Of a stretch of 64,000 nucleotides of DNA, positions 50,901 through 61,503 are shown piece by piece. The notes beneath the pieces are model-generated. The model did no database searches. It was not told the DNA's origin and saw only the letters and a list, made by a program, of their open reading frames with translations. The position numbers were made by a program, and so were the translations under genes. How positions within the stretch are numbered: position 1 is the stretch's first letter; each line of letters starts with the position of its first letter. Source of the DNA: Tubiluchus corallicola (lineage: Eukaryota; Priapulida; Priapulimorpha; Priapulimorphida; Tubiluchidae); assembly GCA_030141605.1 (NCBI GenBank), contig JAQGDQ010000045.1:744001-808000 (forward strand). Direction: 5' to 3'.

Positions 50901-52927
50901 AGGAGTTGGGAACCCCTTAATGACATTTTAAAGGAAGAATTAATTAAATTTTGAATTATTTATTTCGAAATCTAGTCCATAAAATACAAATATATAAATA
51001 TATATACATACAAGGATATAAAATACTACGAAAACTAATTTAAGAAAATATTTGCAGCATAATTACATGGATATTATTACACTTATTTACAAACAAAATC
51101 CTTCTCCATTTGTTAAAAATATAAGAATTCATACTATATCAGAATTTAAAATATATTGTGTTAAAATGTTACCAGAGCAATCTAGAATCGACTTTTAAAA
51201 GATTAAAATGCTACTAGAGCAATCTAGAATCGACTTTTAAAAAAACAGCTTTTCAGATAATTACTCCAAAGTGCTGAAGAGAGGCGATCTGATGCTGATG
51301 TTTCGTATGAGTTAGTATTTCAATAACAATCCACGAGGTAGAGGAGCTGGATATAAAGTTACTAAACCCAGATGCAAAAACAGATTTATGTTCAGTTTGA
51401 AGGAAGCAATTTGACCAATATACTGTTTAAAGGAGAGACTGTTATCAATTGACATACCAATCACACAATCAACTTCATGCAAAACATGATCTTCTATGTT
51501 AGGGTTTTCACTAATCATAATTACGATAAATTCCATCTGATTTATTGTGCCCCAGCTTCAATACTAAAAATTTACAGAATGAAATTCAAGCTTAATCCAG
51601 GATAAAATCGTTAGTGAGCACGCAAAATATGGAAATGCCACAAAATCTTGAATAGTAAAATCAGTGCATTATAACATAGTTTTGGGTCCTTTACACGTGA
51701 GGCTACCAACATTAAAGCAAAAGCTAAGTCTCTCGGAAAGTTCTGCATAATCTAATATTTGAGAAAAAAAGAAGTCTCAGCAATGAAACTGTGATAAGCG
51801 CCTCATGTAATTAATAATTTCAATTTGAGATCACGATCACTTCACGCTTGGGGGTGCTCATTTTGGTGCAAAATGTTGTCATCTGGTTACCGTGCAATAT
51901 ACACAGTTATTCTGCCAAGTGCTTCAGCAATCTTTTTTTTGACTTATAGAGCGAACTCTATAAACTAAGTAACCCACCTGGTATCCTACTGTTAAGTGGC
52001 CATAAAACAGATATAGAAAGTTAGAAGATAACACTTAAATTCAGACAAGAAAAATATCTTTATTAACTGAGCACTTTACACCAAACTCGCCGTTTTGCTA
52101 TCCTAGCATGAACTTTACATCTGGCGCATTGCGCCATCTATTAGTGTTCATACAAAACATGCAACACCTACTATACGCTTGCAAGTTTACACATGTATCT
52201 GAAAGTCAACAAAAATCTGTAAATTAATTACACTTGCACAATTACTACTTACACATTTTACAGTATAATCCTGTCGGTAAAGGCTATTAACCACTTTAAT
52301 ATTGGTCGTGATTGATCAAATGACTAATTTTTACATAAACACAGTTATAATACAATGCTATAATAACTGAATTTCTGAGTGAACTGTAGAAATTTCTCAA
52401 CGTGTACCTTAGTAACAGCTGGTCTTCACAGCACTAACGCTGCCCAGCAGTCACCAGCATACGCCACTTTTTTCAAATATGAAGACAGCAACGTTTGTTT
52501 GGCGGGAGATAAAAAATATTTAAATTTCTTTTACATTTTTAAGCAAAGCATTCTATGCGCATATCTTGTGTGGCGATTTCAATACTTTTAACTGCATATT
52601 AAAATGCAATAAATGTTGTTCGAGGGTTGGTTCTCCGCTTAATGCCAAAACAATGATTGATAGGTAGCTGCAAAGGTGAGTTTATCCTAGAATTTTACTG
52701 TTAGTTTTCAAACACCTCTGAAATTTAAAAAAATGTGTGTATTCATTTGCCACATCTATGAATCCGTGCATTCTGCCACTTCCTAATGCGAGCATGCAGT
52801 TATATTTGATATTTAAAATTATATTTATACTATAGTACTAGTACTACCAACTACCATTCAGCCAAGCTGTGTTCCTCGGATCTTTTGAAAACCGCCTTTT
52901 TATCTTCTTTTCGGCAAGCATCGCCAT
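44574..52927 (-). CDS. PINX1: PINX1, G-patch telomerase inhibitor / nucleolar ribosome-biogenesis factor (5 exons, complete)
   Basis: Exons: 52927-52855, 48396-48274, 47249-47078, 46585-46471 and 44960-44574. All introns are GT-AG and phases agree, giving 289 residues and a stop. The start MAMLAEKKIKRR matches the MSMLAERRRKQK start of human PINX1, with NTAWLN conserved. Residues 25-70 are the G-patch (GERMLKGMGWTKGKGLGA). FTVNDEDKWIAHQDDFNKLL follows, then KFTRGKDLS and, in the last exon, MSLQDYFSKKMDELKKK (human FTIQEYFAKRMAALKNK). The tail is Lys/Arg-rich. Human PINX1 is 328 residues, so the C-terminal telomerase-inhibitory region is shorter here. Known roles: nucleolar RNA helicase (DHX15) co-factor and TERT binding; the latter cannot be assumed here. 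Confidence 0.95.
46471..46585 (-). CDS. PINX1: PINX1 exon 4
   Basis: Acceptor tttttgtaacag, donor TCTCAG|gtatgt. Encodes YHKFTRGKDLSLATRNDIAC and ILGN, matching the human HYMKFTKGKDLSS...DLDCIFG stretch. Confidence 0.95.
47078..47249 (-). CDS. PINX1: PINX1 exon 3
   Basis: Acceptor taacgctag, donor GTGCA|gtaagt. Encodes VGFTVNDEDKWIAHQDDFNK, very close to the human LGATINNEDNWIAHQDDFNQ, then a basic coiled segment ending SKTSKRRV. Confidence 0.95.
48274..48396 (-). CDS. PINX1: PINX1 exon 2 (G-patch)
   Basis: Acceptor ctatattttag, donor AAAG|gtaata. It encodes the G-patch core GERMLKGMGWTKGKGLGA, with the glycines and the aromatic residue that mark G-patch helicase activators. Confidence 0.95.
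48449..48492 (+). repeat. tRNA-Ser/Leu-like D-arm, probable SINE fragment
   Basis: TTGGCCGAGTGGTTAGATAGC is a class II tRNA A-box region, but no anticodon or T-arm follows. Consistent with a truncated tRNA-derived SINE. Confidence 0.4.
50130..50954 (+). mobile_element. Decayed non-LTR retrotransposon (LINE), reverse-transcriptase and C-terminal part
   Basis: In overlapping frames the translation gives GPLLFLICANDLLDKLTSTV and KMFAADMKICKNI, corresponding to RT motifs GPLLFLIYINDL and the catalytic FADD box (here FAAD, so inactive). It continues with LGVRVDNKLSFNQHL, IWLIKRTF and ESMQRRAIKIVPVMRH, typical of the CR1/jockey-type C-terminal half. At least three frame breaks are present. It is antisense to PINX1 within intron 1. 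Confidence 0.85.
51161..51245. repeat. 42-bp tandem duplication
   Basis: Two near-identical copies starting TTAAAATG (51161 and 51203), sharing AGAGCAATCTAGAATCGACT, just downstream of the plus-strand LINE remnant. Confidence 0.9.
51312..51536 (-). mobile_element. Second LINE fragment, opposite orientation
   Basis: The minus-strand frame reads HEVDCVIGMSIDNSLSFKQY, equivalent to the LGVIIDNKLSFKQHI segment of CR1/jockey-like ORF2 proteins. Only this short piece is recognisable. Confidence 0.6.
52855..52927 (-). CDS. PINX1: PINX1 exon 1 (start codon)
   Basis: ATG at 52927 in the context AGAAGATGG. It encodes MAMLAEKKIKRRFSKDPRN and TAWLN, with donor ATG|gtagtt in phase 1. A second in-frame ATG lies at codon 3. 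Confidence 0.93.
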
Positions 52928-53150
52928 CTTCTGAGTTTTCACAATTTAAAAGTAAAAATGTTTTGCATTGAAAACCAAAAAAGCTTAATAATAAACCAAC
53001 AAAAACTACAATCAATCACAGCTGTTATGGTTATTTCCACTGACTTTCCCACGTGTTAAGCGCATGTCACATGATGTCATGACCACAAGTAACAAGAAAA
53101 TATCCGAATGTCTTCTTCACGACCAGCACACTGTTCACGACTAATGCATT
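52928..53150 (-). promoter_or_regulatory. PINX1 promoter region
   Basis: Upstream of the PINX1 ATG lies a CACGTG E-box (53050-53055) and, 10 bp further on, GCATGTCACATGATGTCATG, which carries a TCACATGA (M-box/CLEAR-like) site. Such bHLH-zip sites are common in growth-regulated promoters. The role is inferred. Confidence 0.4.
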
Positions 53151-55155
53151 TATTAGGGCGAGGATGAATGGACGTTGTGGAATATTCAAACACAGTACAC
53201 AAACAATTAAAATAATCATTATTAATTTTGAAATAATTGTTTATTCAAGTAATGTATGTTTAACTTACTTGAAACTTGCCTGCAATTTATGTGCTAAATT
53301 CAGATACCATTTACAGCATCAAAAGATCAAAGCGATTAATGTGAAAATGTTATGTGGACACTGGACAGAGAAGTGATTGGACTGATGCCGCTAGATGATA
53401 TTCAATTGAGCCTTTGAACAAAAGAGGCTGGTATAATAATCATTTGAAATAGTGTGTTGGTCTGTATCTCAAATGCCAGTGTTTGAAATACATATTCCAA
53501 ATTTTAACATAACAATTTATAACATTACTCTGGCTATTTCTTCTAATAAGTTCCTTAGAAAGGCAAATTGAAAATAATTATCTAATCACATCTTCTTTCC
53601 TTAATAAGGAAATTTTTATTCACTTCACTTCAAAACGAGTGTACGTGTAGCAGATTTAAATCATAGTTTGTTTACTTGCACTACAAAAAGTGAAGAATAA
53701 AGTTCAAAGAAACTGTTGTTATTTTAATCAGTGACTAAATCCTAAAATTTTTTTTAACAGCTGGTTTAGTTGTTTAAGTTTTAGATATTTTAATATTGCT
53801 TATTTTGGACAGTTTGCAACTTAGATTTAAATTTTTACATACAGCAGTCCATATTGTTTGTACTCACATGTACTGTATAAAATGAGTAAAAAAAAAACTG
53901 CAATAACAAGAATAAATATAGATAGTGTTCAAATTTCGGGAGCCAAATGATCACCAGTAAGATAGCTATTTTCAAAAAATGAAATGGGCATTTATAATAA
54001 TACAATAAGGTGCTTGATTTTCCTGTTACAATGATACATTTAAATGAAAAGCTAAGCCTTCTGGGAAAATAGTCAGGAAAGTAAGGCTTATTTCAACGTT
54101 TGCTAAAAATGTTAGAGTTCAGTACTAAAAGTGCAATAAGCATCTCGCGCAATAAGTGATAATATTAACAAAATCACTTTAAAGTCGCAATCATTTCACA
54201 CATGAGCATTTCTGTTCTCTCACCAATGACATCATTCTTTAACCGAAGAAAATCAGAGTAGAGGTTTTAACAAAAAATTACATTTGCAATATTTCTATGT
54301 GTGCATTAGGTACATTGCAGAAATTTGAAGTAATTTAAGTGGCATGCACTTACAAAAAGCCACTAGATACGTCATCATTTTCAAGTGAATGGCAGCTAGC
54401 ACATATCCTGAAAATTTCTCTACAGTGGTAGTAGCACATAGCCTGAAAATTTCTCTACAGTGGTAGTGTAAATTCACTTTGTCCTTTTTAGGCATTTTTT
54501 GCACATTTCTTTGTTATATTTTTCCAAGCTTAGGTGATAGCGGTAAAATAAGCCCTATGTCTTTTCCTTTAATGACTGAATTGAGCTAAATTTAAACAGG
54601 GCTGCCTGGAAATAGAAGCAAATACTTGCATTCACGCAAACATACAATATACACTTAAAATACTCACACAAAAATTAATTAAAAAATACGGCAAAAAAAT
54701 TTTGGCCACAAAGTTTACAAAACACAATATGTAAAATCGGCCTTACCGTTTTCACAATTTATACAGTGTATAACGCAAACTGCATTTTCAGTTATCTACA
54801 AGAAGTATATGTCAACTACTACTGGCTCACAATAATTTGCAGAAAACTACACTTCCTATAACTAACAAGAAAATTTCGAGTCAAAAACAGTACTTAATTA
54901 AATTACAACTTAAATAAGATAAAATCTAAAAATACATAATTTGTTATTATGTAACAGTACTGCCTGAAATGTTTAACCAGAAGTAAAATGTAACTGAATA
55001 TACAAGCAATTATTAGATTTGTCATTAGACTCTGAATTTCCATAATATCATGACCCATTATCGAAATGTTACATAAACATGTCCTTGCAACATCCGCTGC
55101 TTATTATAGCATAGTTATTTTCACTCTTGTTTTGCACATGATTAAAAACTGAGCT
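53151..55155. other. Intergenic region between PINX1 and cyclin B3
   Basis: About 2 kb of AT-rich sequence with a 35-bp tandem duplication at 54397. The cyclin B3 3' UTR should lie in the part just below 55156. No gene seen. Confidence 0.55.
54397..54466. repeat. 35-bp tandem duplication
   Basis: Two copies of TAGCACATA.CCTGAAAATTTC (starts 54397 and 54432) with one mismatch. Confidence 0.9.
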
Positions 55156-56409
55156 TCATTTGTCAAAATTTGTTAGTGGCGGAACTTTGGCAACTTCAAA
55201 GAATACTTTATGAGAATATTTGGTTCTTACAGTTTTCAATGACTTAGCCATAGATGTCTGAAATGACAGCATACTGTTTAATTTTTTAGCCAATGGCATT
55301 AGTTCATTCTCTGTGTATCCCGTATAGTATTCCATTGTGTTTCCCCAACTTTTACAAGATTTCATTTTCATGGCTAAAAACAAAGATGAAGCTGCCATTT
55401 CACTCTCTAAATAATCTATTAGGTCATATTCTTGCAATGATAGCTCAAGAATATAACGTCCCAGTGTTAAAAGTTCCATGTTGGCTTTTGCACACTTGGC
55501 ATATCGTCGCAGGAAACGATATGAACTTGGAATGCCAAGATCGAAATCCAGAATACGTAATAACGACATTTCCATATTCAGCAGATCTCGTTTGTTGTAA
55601 GCATCATCGCAGATATACAGAAAATCATCAACAAGAGGCGGGCAGCGCTCATCAAATTTACATGCTACAAATAATGCCGTTGATCCAACTAACTGCAATT
55701 GCTCCTTCTTTATGACTGTTTGCGATAAATAAAGATCAAGTATTTTCACAGCCAAATAAAGTGTTTCATGATTTAACTCAAAGTTCTCCTGAACCTCCAC
55801 CATCCAGTCAACTAGAATAGCTCTCATTGTCTTATTAACTTCTCCTTGCTCGTCCATGTACTTTTTGATAACAAAATTTGACTCTCTAAGTTTGTAATAC
55901 TCGAAGATATCAAAAGCGTACTCTGGTACATGAAAAACATCGTTCTTCATTTCCTCATCAATATAATAATCAGGTTTTATCTTTTCTTGTGTTTTCGGCT
56001 TCCACGATTCATCTCTGCTCAACATATGTTCAATAAAGTTGTCGTCAGAATCAGAGGAACTCTTCTGACTTAGTCTTAAACACAAAGATTCTGAATTTTC
56101 ATCAGATGACTGTGATGATCGGAGGACGGGTAACGTATTAGCGTTACCACCAACAACTGATTGGTTTTTCTGGTTCAATTCACGTTTATCTTGTAACACA
56201 TGCTTCTTTTTTCGTGTAGGATTAACAAGCACTTTCTTGTTTGGCTCTTTTTTCGTGTTAAATTTTGCATTTGTCAAATCATCAAATGCTGATCGCTTTT
56301 TAGGTATTCTTTCTGGTGAGTTCTCTGCTGATCTTTTGCATTGCAGGACACAATTGTTTTTGTCAGGTGCATTTAACCGCCCTCGGTGAATCGCTTTCAT
56401 GTCCCCCAT
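55156..56409 (-). CDS. CCNB3: Cyclin B3, intronless and complete
   Basis: 417 residues from ATG at 56409 (an in-frame TAG sits just upstream) to the stop at 55156. Residues 9-18 (RGRLNAPDKN) fit a destruction box, and KRSAFDDLTNA (38-48) is the cyclin A/B3-type N-terminal motif. The first cyclin fold starts at about 165, with MRAIL at 195-199 (the hydrophobic docking patch) followed by DWMVEVQENFELNHETLYLA. The second fold begins near 290, and the C-terminus KYSHKVFFEVAKVPPL is the B3 signature. Known role: Cdk1 partner that promotes anaphase onset by activating APC/C, in mitosis and female meiosis. The length is normal for invertebrate cyclin B3. The absence of introns is unusual next to its neighbours and may mean retroposition or intron loss. 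The ORF shows no damage. Confidence 0.96.
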   Translation of the reverse strand: MGDMKAIHRGRLNAPDKNNCVLQCKRSAENSPERIPKKRSAFDDLTNAKFNTKKEPNKKVLVNPTRKKKHVLQDKRELNQKNQSVVGGNANTLPVLRSSQSSDENSESLCLRLSQKSSSDSDDNFIEHMLSRDESWKPKTQEKIKPDYYIDEEMKNDVFHVPEYAFDIFEYYKLRESNFVIKKYMDEQGEVNKTMRAILVDWMVEVQENFELNHETLYLAVKILDLYLSQTVIKKEQLQLVGSTALFVACKFDERCPPLVDDFLYICDDAYNKRDLLNMEMSLLRILDFDLGIPSSYRFLRRYAKCAKANMELLTLGRYILELSLQEYDLIDYLESEMAASSLFLAMKMKSCKSWGNTMEYYTGYTENELMPLAKKLNSMLSFQTSMAKSLKTVRTKYSHKVFFEVAKVPPLTNFDK

Positions 56410-56560
56410 TGTCTAATCGCCGATTTTAACTGCAAATCTGCCAGTCTAAACACTTAAAATAATAAAAGCCCGGTACTGTTAAATAAGTAGTTGTCGCAAG
56501 CACAAATTATTTATAATTATGAATCAAACCAACCGTTTAAAATTCGAAACTGCCTCTCTT
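56410..56560 (-). promoter_or_regulatory. Cyclin B3 promoter with MYB/CHR-like sites
   Basis: About 120-135 bp upstream of the ATG the sequence has AACCGTT (56531-56537, a MYB-type site), TTTAAA (56536-56541) and TTCGAA (56543-56548), contiguous with one another. TTYGAA-like CHR elements and MYB sites recruit MuvB complexes at G2/M genes. No CCAAT box was seen within about 350 bp. Confidence 0.35.
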
Positions 56561-57980
56561 GAAATTCTAGCCCTTGAAGGCACCATCCACGACACTGAAT
56601 ATAGATTTCGTGCATAATTCACGTGCAGTACGTTACTACGTCGGCTAGGTAGAAATTTTATGAGAATTGAGTAAGAAAAACTACGAATTCTAAGAAAAGG
56701 TCAAATAAAATCAGTAACACTGACAGCTTAATTTGTATCAGAATTTCAACAAAGGTGCGCACAACATCCCAATGCCCTTTGAGTTGGACTAGAGTGCATA
56801 GCAAGAAATTGAAGAAACCACATTAAAGGACATGTTTTAGGCAACGTTATTTCTCATTGAGGATTGTTAATCTGTGGAATTCATTGTCATATCATGTTGC
56901 CACTACCCATCACTTAATATAGACATAGACAAACATTTTATTTATCTCCTCATTTACACCAGTGTACAAATAGACTATTATTGCTATCGTTATTAATTAA
57001 ACAGGATAACTTATGCATAAAGGAAAGAGTTAGGGGGGGCGCAGGAGAAAGGGTAGCGAAAGACCAACTGGTCATCAAGTCAGCTACCCTTCTCAGGTTA
57101 GTGTAAATTGTAAAAAATGTGTGGCGCTGCTAATTAAACCACGTAATATAATTACGAAGCAGGTTAAGAAAATCAACTGTTAACATAAATTTATGAGGGA
57201 AGAAATTAAACTTGAAAGCGAAATGACTAAATAGGCTATGCAACAAGGAAACATTAAGATAAAATGAAAAATATGAAATAATGATCAACCAAACACGTAA
57301 AGCATTTAACTAACTGATTAAAGCATAAACAAATTAGAAAAAAGTCAAACCAAAAGAAAAAACAAAACATAAACAATAAATCAGTGAGGGAAACAAAATG
57401 TGCATGATAGAAATCAAACTAAATATAATAAAACAAAAGTGCAATAGTGGTTAATCAAATTATGTCAAGCATAATGCCAACGACTGTGGAACGCAAGAAC
57501 TAGTACAGAAAAATGCAGTAAACAAAATATGTAATGAAATATGAGTAGTGACTAAATAGACAATATGATTCAATAAAAAATATAATAGGACTTAATAATA
57601 ACTGGGAAACAATGAGCAAAATAATTATAATAAAGTGAATATATATGTAGTGAAAAAAGCATAATATGTAAGCAAAAATACGTTAAGTGGAGCAGGATGC
57701 ATGATGTATAAAAAATTATGTATGAGAGAAAAAAAGTGTTGTTGCTGCTGGATTTGCTTGAGGATTGTGTAAGACCTATTTCAGTTATACTTCGACCTAT
57801 TATATTGCATGTTTACCTTCCCTTTTCATAGCTGCAAAGAAATAATAATAACAATTATACATTTTGATGAAAAGATGTACTATGACAACATAATTATAGT
57901 TAATTGATTAGTACAAGGGGAATACATTAAAACTAACAGACGCGATTTATTAGAAATAGATCTTAGCAGAAAAATCACAC
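56561..57980. other. Intergenic AT-rich sequence
   Basis: A-rich on the plus strand between about 57.1 and 57.7 kb, with an inverted GGGTAGC/GCTACCC pair near 57051-57092. This may be the 3' UTR of the LINE fragment that ends at 57984 on the minus strand. No gene seen. Confidence 0.45.
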
Positions 57981-57983
57981 ATG

Positions 57984-58172
57984 CTAATTAGAAATAAGGG
58001 TGGATTGATAGTTCATTATCAAATAGCTATGTGTGCCATTTTTTAGTTCTCTAGGCAAACTTTTCCACAACATAGCACCTCGATAAGTTAGAGATTTTTG
58101 CCCTTTGTTAGTGTCAAATCTTTGTACATAGAAGGTTTGGTTAGCGACAAATCGTGTATGATACTTGTGCAT
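57984..58172 (-). mobile_element. LINE ORF2 C-terminal fragment
   Basis: The frame reads HKYHTRFVANQTFYVQRFDT followed by SLTYRGAMLWKSLPRELKN. The order H-x-TR...R-TN-G...G..W.SLP is the typical C-terminal tail of CR1/jockey/L2-like retrotransposon polyproteins. It runs in the same direction as the RT fragment at 59.5-60.05 kb and may be the end of the same element. Confidence 0.75.
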
Positions 58173-58426
58173 CTGGGCTACTGATTTATAGCAATTCTGG
58201 AAGAATTGCTATAAATATTATAGGCTATATGCTATATGTTATTATATGCTATAATATATTGCTATTAATACATTGAAGGTCAGGTTGGGTCAGTACTGGA
58301 AAAGGTTTTGGTATCAAAATAGGCCTATATCCTTTTCCGCCAGGCGCACACAGAATGTCACGATTTTACCACTAGTAGAGATGTCGAGAACGTTGCACGG
58401 GTCTAAGATCTTAGTCAACACATCAT

Positions 58427-58973
58427 AAAAGTAAAGTAAAGTAAAGTAAAGTAAAGTAAAGTAAAGTAAAGTAAAGTAAAGTAAAGTAAAGTAAAGTAAA
58501 GTAAAGTAAAGTAAAGTAAAGTAAAGTAAAGTAAAGTAAAGTAAAGTAAAGTAAAGTAAAGTAAAGTAAAGTAAAGTAAAGTAAAGTAAAGTAAAGTAAA
58601 GTAAAGTAAAGTAAAGTAAAGTAAAGTAAAGTAAAGTAAAGTAAAGTAAAGTAAAGTAAAGTAAAGTAAAGTAAAGTAAAAGTAAAGTAAAGTAAAGTAA
58701 AGTAAAGTAAAGTAAAGTAAAGTAAAGTAAAGTAAAGTAAAGTAAAGTAAAGTAAAGTAAAGTAAAGTAAAGTAAAGTAAAGTAAAGTAAAGTAAAGTAA
58801 AGTAAAGTAAAGTAAAGTAAAGTAAAGTAAAGTAAAGTAAAGTAAAGTAAAGTAAAGTAAAGTAAAGTAAAGTAAAGTAAAGTAAAGTAAAGTAAAGTAA
58901 AGTAAAGTAAAGTAAAGTAAAGTAAAGTAAAGTAAAGTAAAGTAAAGTAAAGTAAAGTATAGTAAAGCAAAGG
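58427..58973. repeat. (AAAGT)n pentanucleotide microsatellite, ~105 perfect units
   Basis: About 545 bp of GTAAA units, 50 perfect copies then a single inserted A at 58681, then about 55 more, ending with a few mismatched units. The unit has no stop codon on the minus strand in any frame, so it yields long artefactual Leu-Tyr-Phe-Thr-Leu ORFs of about 200 residues. Confidence 0.98.
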
Positions 58974-59504
58974 CTATAGGACAAACACTTGTAAATAAAC
59001 AATGACTTCAAGTAAATAAACAATTACTTCTCCCCTTATGGGAAATTATAGCAAATTGTTGAAACCTGTGAAGGACCATCTTTCTCGACATACCTAAATT
59101 TATCTTGGTGTATATAAAAATATCATAGTGACAGTAGATTAAATACGAGTGACACAATCTCGTGGCTGGCGCACTACGAAGATACATGCTTGGGGAAGTG
59201 AGCTCAGTTTAGAGAGGTGGTGTTGGCAATGTTTAATGATGTTTTGTTTCTTTGTTTCATGATGCTGACGACGACGATGATGATCGAAATGAGGCTGTTG
59301 GCAAAAAGTAAACCAAGAAAATTCCCTGGTGGTGTAACAGATTTTATAACTCAGGTTTATATTGTAAACTTGTTGCCTCTCAAAAATTTTATGCACATTG
59401 CATTCTTAACTTTCATTTTGGGAATGACAACAACAGCTGTAGCAGCAGCAACAATAACAACAGCTATAATAAAGGTTGTTTTTCTGCACTTAACCTACCC
59501 CATA

Positions 59505-60050
59505 CTTGCCATAATTTACTTTTGTTAACTCTGTCATATGCACTTGTGACTTGTCAGATCTTGCAAAACCTCCCATAGTTTTCTGTTTTGAGTTTTAGCG
59601 AGGAAAGTGTTTCCCTAAGCAAGGAACTATTATCGTATTATTTTCTGATCCTCTATCTGAACAAAACTTATTTCGCACATCAGATACAGCATTGTTTGTG
59701 GTCTTCTGTTGCCTTCACCAGCCAATCTTTTAAAATACTCGATAGAAGCTTGCACATTACTGATATTATTACAAAGTTTTTACAATTGTCTTCCCTCTCA
59801 AAATCATCTTTTTTTTTATAAATGAGACTAATCAAATCACCCTTCCATGAATAAGGAATACATTTGGATGAAAAGATATTGTTAAAATCTTTGCACAAGT
59901 GACATTAATTTTGCCTGGTGCTGCAGTAAACCCAGGAGATGTTCACCAGCAATTTGATCACTACCACATGCTTTACCTTTTTTAATTCCTTTCAAACGAT
60001 TTTCTAGTTCATTTTTAGAAATTTCTTGTATATAGTGAATGTTCCCAGTA
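59505..60050 (-). mobile_element. Decayed LINE reverse transcriptase
   Basis: The minus strand reads LKGIKKGKACGSDQIAGEHL (RT block 1, K.GKAPGPDGI), then IPYSWKGDLISLIYKKKDD (W..A.I.PIYKKGD) and VMCKLLSSIL. After several stops it gives SAYDRVNKSKLWQV (block with the catalytic Asp in the YDRV context). Multiple stop codons make it non-functional. Confidence 0.8.
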
Positions 60051-60259
60051 AGCGCTCCAAAGACTTATCAGACAAATCACCCAAGTTTATATCTCCCGAT
60101 TTTTAAAATTGACTACTCCAAACTCGTAACAGCTCATCAGCTATTTGTTCTTCATTGCCTGTTCTTTAACCAGTTTCATAAGACATGCGTACTAACATCA
60201 AACGTGTTAGCATACTTTTATTAAAATGCATCCAAAATTTCTTCTTAGTTATACCTAGA

Positions 60260-60681
60260 GGTGAGCATCGAATGTTTGAGTTCGAACGAGCTTTTTTAGT
60301 TTCACTTAGATTCGAATCTAAAATTAGCGTTTCAGCCTCATATTTTTTGTTTATAATTAAAATGTTTGAAACAGCATGCAGTTAGCACAATTTAGCTGCA
60401 GTTTCTGTGCAATATTTTTAACAAACTAATAGTTGCTCTACTGCAGAGCAAAATTGAATAATATGCATGAGGGGTGAGCATCGAATGTCCGAGTTCGAAC
60501 GAGCTTTTTCAGTTTAACTTAGGTTTAAACCTAAAATTAGCGCTTCAGCCACATATGTTCATTATAATTAATATGTTTGAAACAGCATGCAGTTAGCACA
60601 ATTTAGCTGCAGTTTCTGTGCAACATTTTTAACAAACTAACAGTTGCTCTAGTGCAGAGCAAAATTGAATAATATGCATGA
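60260..60681. repeat. 213-bp tandem duplication
   Basis: Two copies starting GGTGAGCATCGAATG (60260 and 60473) and ending AATAATATGCATG, with scattered substitutions and small indels. Each copy contains GAGTTCGAACGAGC and CAGCATGCAGTTAGCACAAT. The sequence resembles the TTCGAA-rich repeats elsewhere in the window. Confidence 0.9.
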
Positions 60682-61359
60682 TCTTTCTAAGACCATTATT
60701 TTATGAGTAAAGTTTCAGGTGTTGTTCACAGGTTGCACAGGTCTTACCTCTCCTTCATAAAATTACTAAAAAAACCTGTGTAGTTAAATGTCTGTCTTAT
60801 CAGTATATTGAGAATTATATTATTTAGTATTATTGTTCAAGTCAGTAGATTTATTAGTAATCAATAAGCCTAGAAATAATGAAGTTGAACTCAAGTCAAA
60901 ATGTACTTAACTCCGGTTGTTGATTAATTGCATTATTAACTCAAAGTATTTTTATCATTTCATAACAATTTTGACCTGTGTTTCACAAAAAATCTAAATG
61001 CAATTTTTAGTTTACCCAAGATTGACCTTAATTTGTTGCCCACCAATTAAAGTACATGTATTTTCTTTACTGTGTGTTTAATTATACAACAAATGTCATA
61101 ATTTTAAAATTATTAATGTTTCCTAAATTAAACTGATAACATTAATGCTCACCAGTGTCTGAAAATCATTTTATCTATATTCGGTAAAGGATAGCAGACT
61201 AGGTGACTTTATAGTTTTTCGCTATCCTTCTAGTAATTCTAGATCTATCTATTCATTTTAACCATTCTTCAAAACTTATTAGCGAATCTTTTATTAATCA
61301 TGTTTTATTGCAGTATTATAAAGAGATAAATAAATTAAAATTGAATTGAATATTACAGC

Positions 61360-61503
61360 CTGATTCGAAAACTTTTTCGAAAATGTTTCAAACTTAATTA
61401 GAATTCGATACTGATTAGAAATACTGAAATTTCGTTGCGATTCGAATTCGAAAGTCACAAATTCGATTCGAATTAGCTTTCTGGTAGAGTAGAGAATGTT
61501 CAC
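61360..61503. repeat. Dispersed TTCGAA-rich repeat, copy near 61.4 kb
   Basis: Dense TTCGAA/ATTCGAAT motifs followed by GGTAGAGTAGAGAATGTTCA. It is an inverted imperfect match to the 38.1-kb copy. Confidence 0.5.

Larger units (their letters stand above)
48397..52854. other. PINX1 intron 1, filled with repeat debris
   Basis: About 4.5 kb. Contains a tRNA-like D-arm near 48449, TTCGAA-type degenerate sequence at 48.75-49.1 kb, an unidentified 66-codon plus-strand ORF at 49302-49502, a LINE reverse-transcriptase remnant on the plus strand (50130-50954), a 42-bp duplication and a second LINE fragment on the minus strand (51312-51536). Confidence 0.6.

Noticed and set aside
55293-55715. 140-residue plus-strand ORF
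   Set aside because: Antisense of the cyclin B3 coding region.
58314-59023. Long minus-strand ORFs of about 200 residues made of Leu-Tyr-Phe-Thr-Leu repeats
   Set aside because: They are translations of the (AAAGT)n microsatellite, which has no stop codon on that strand in any frame.
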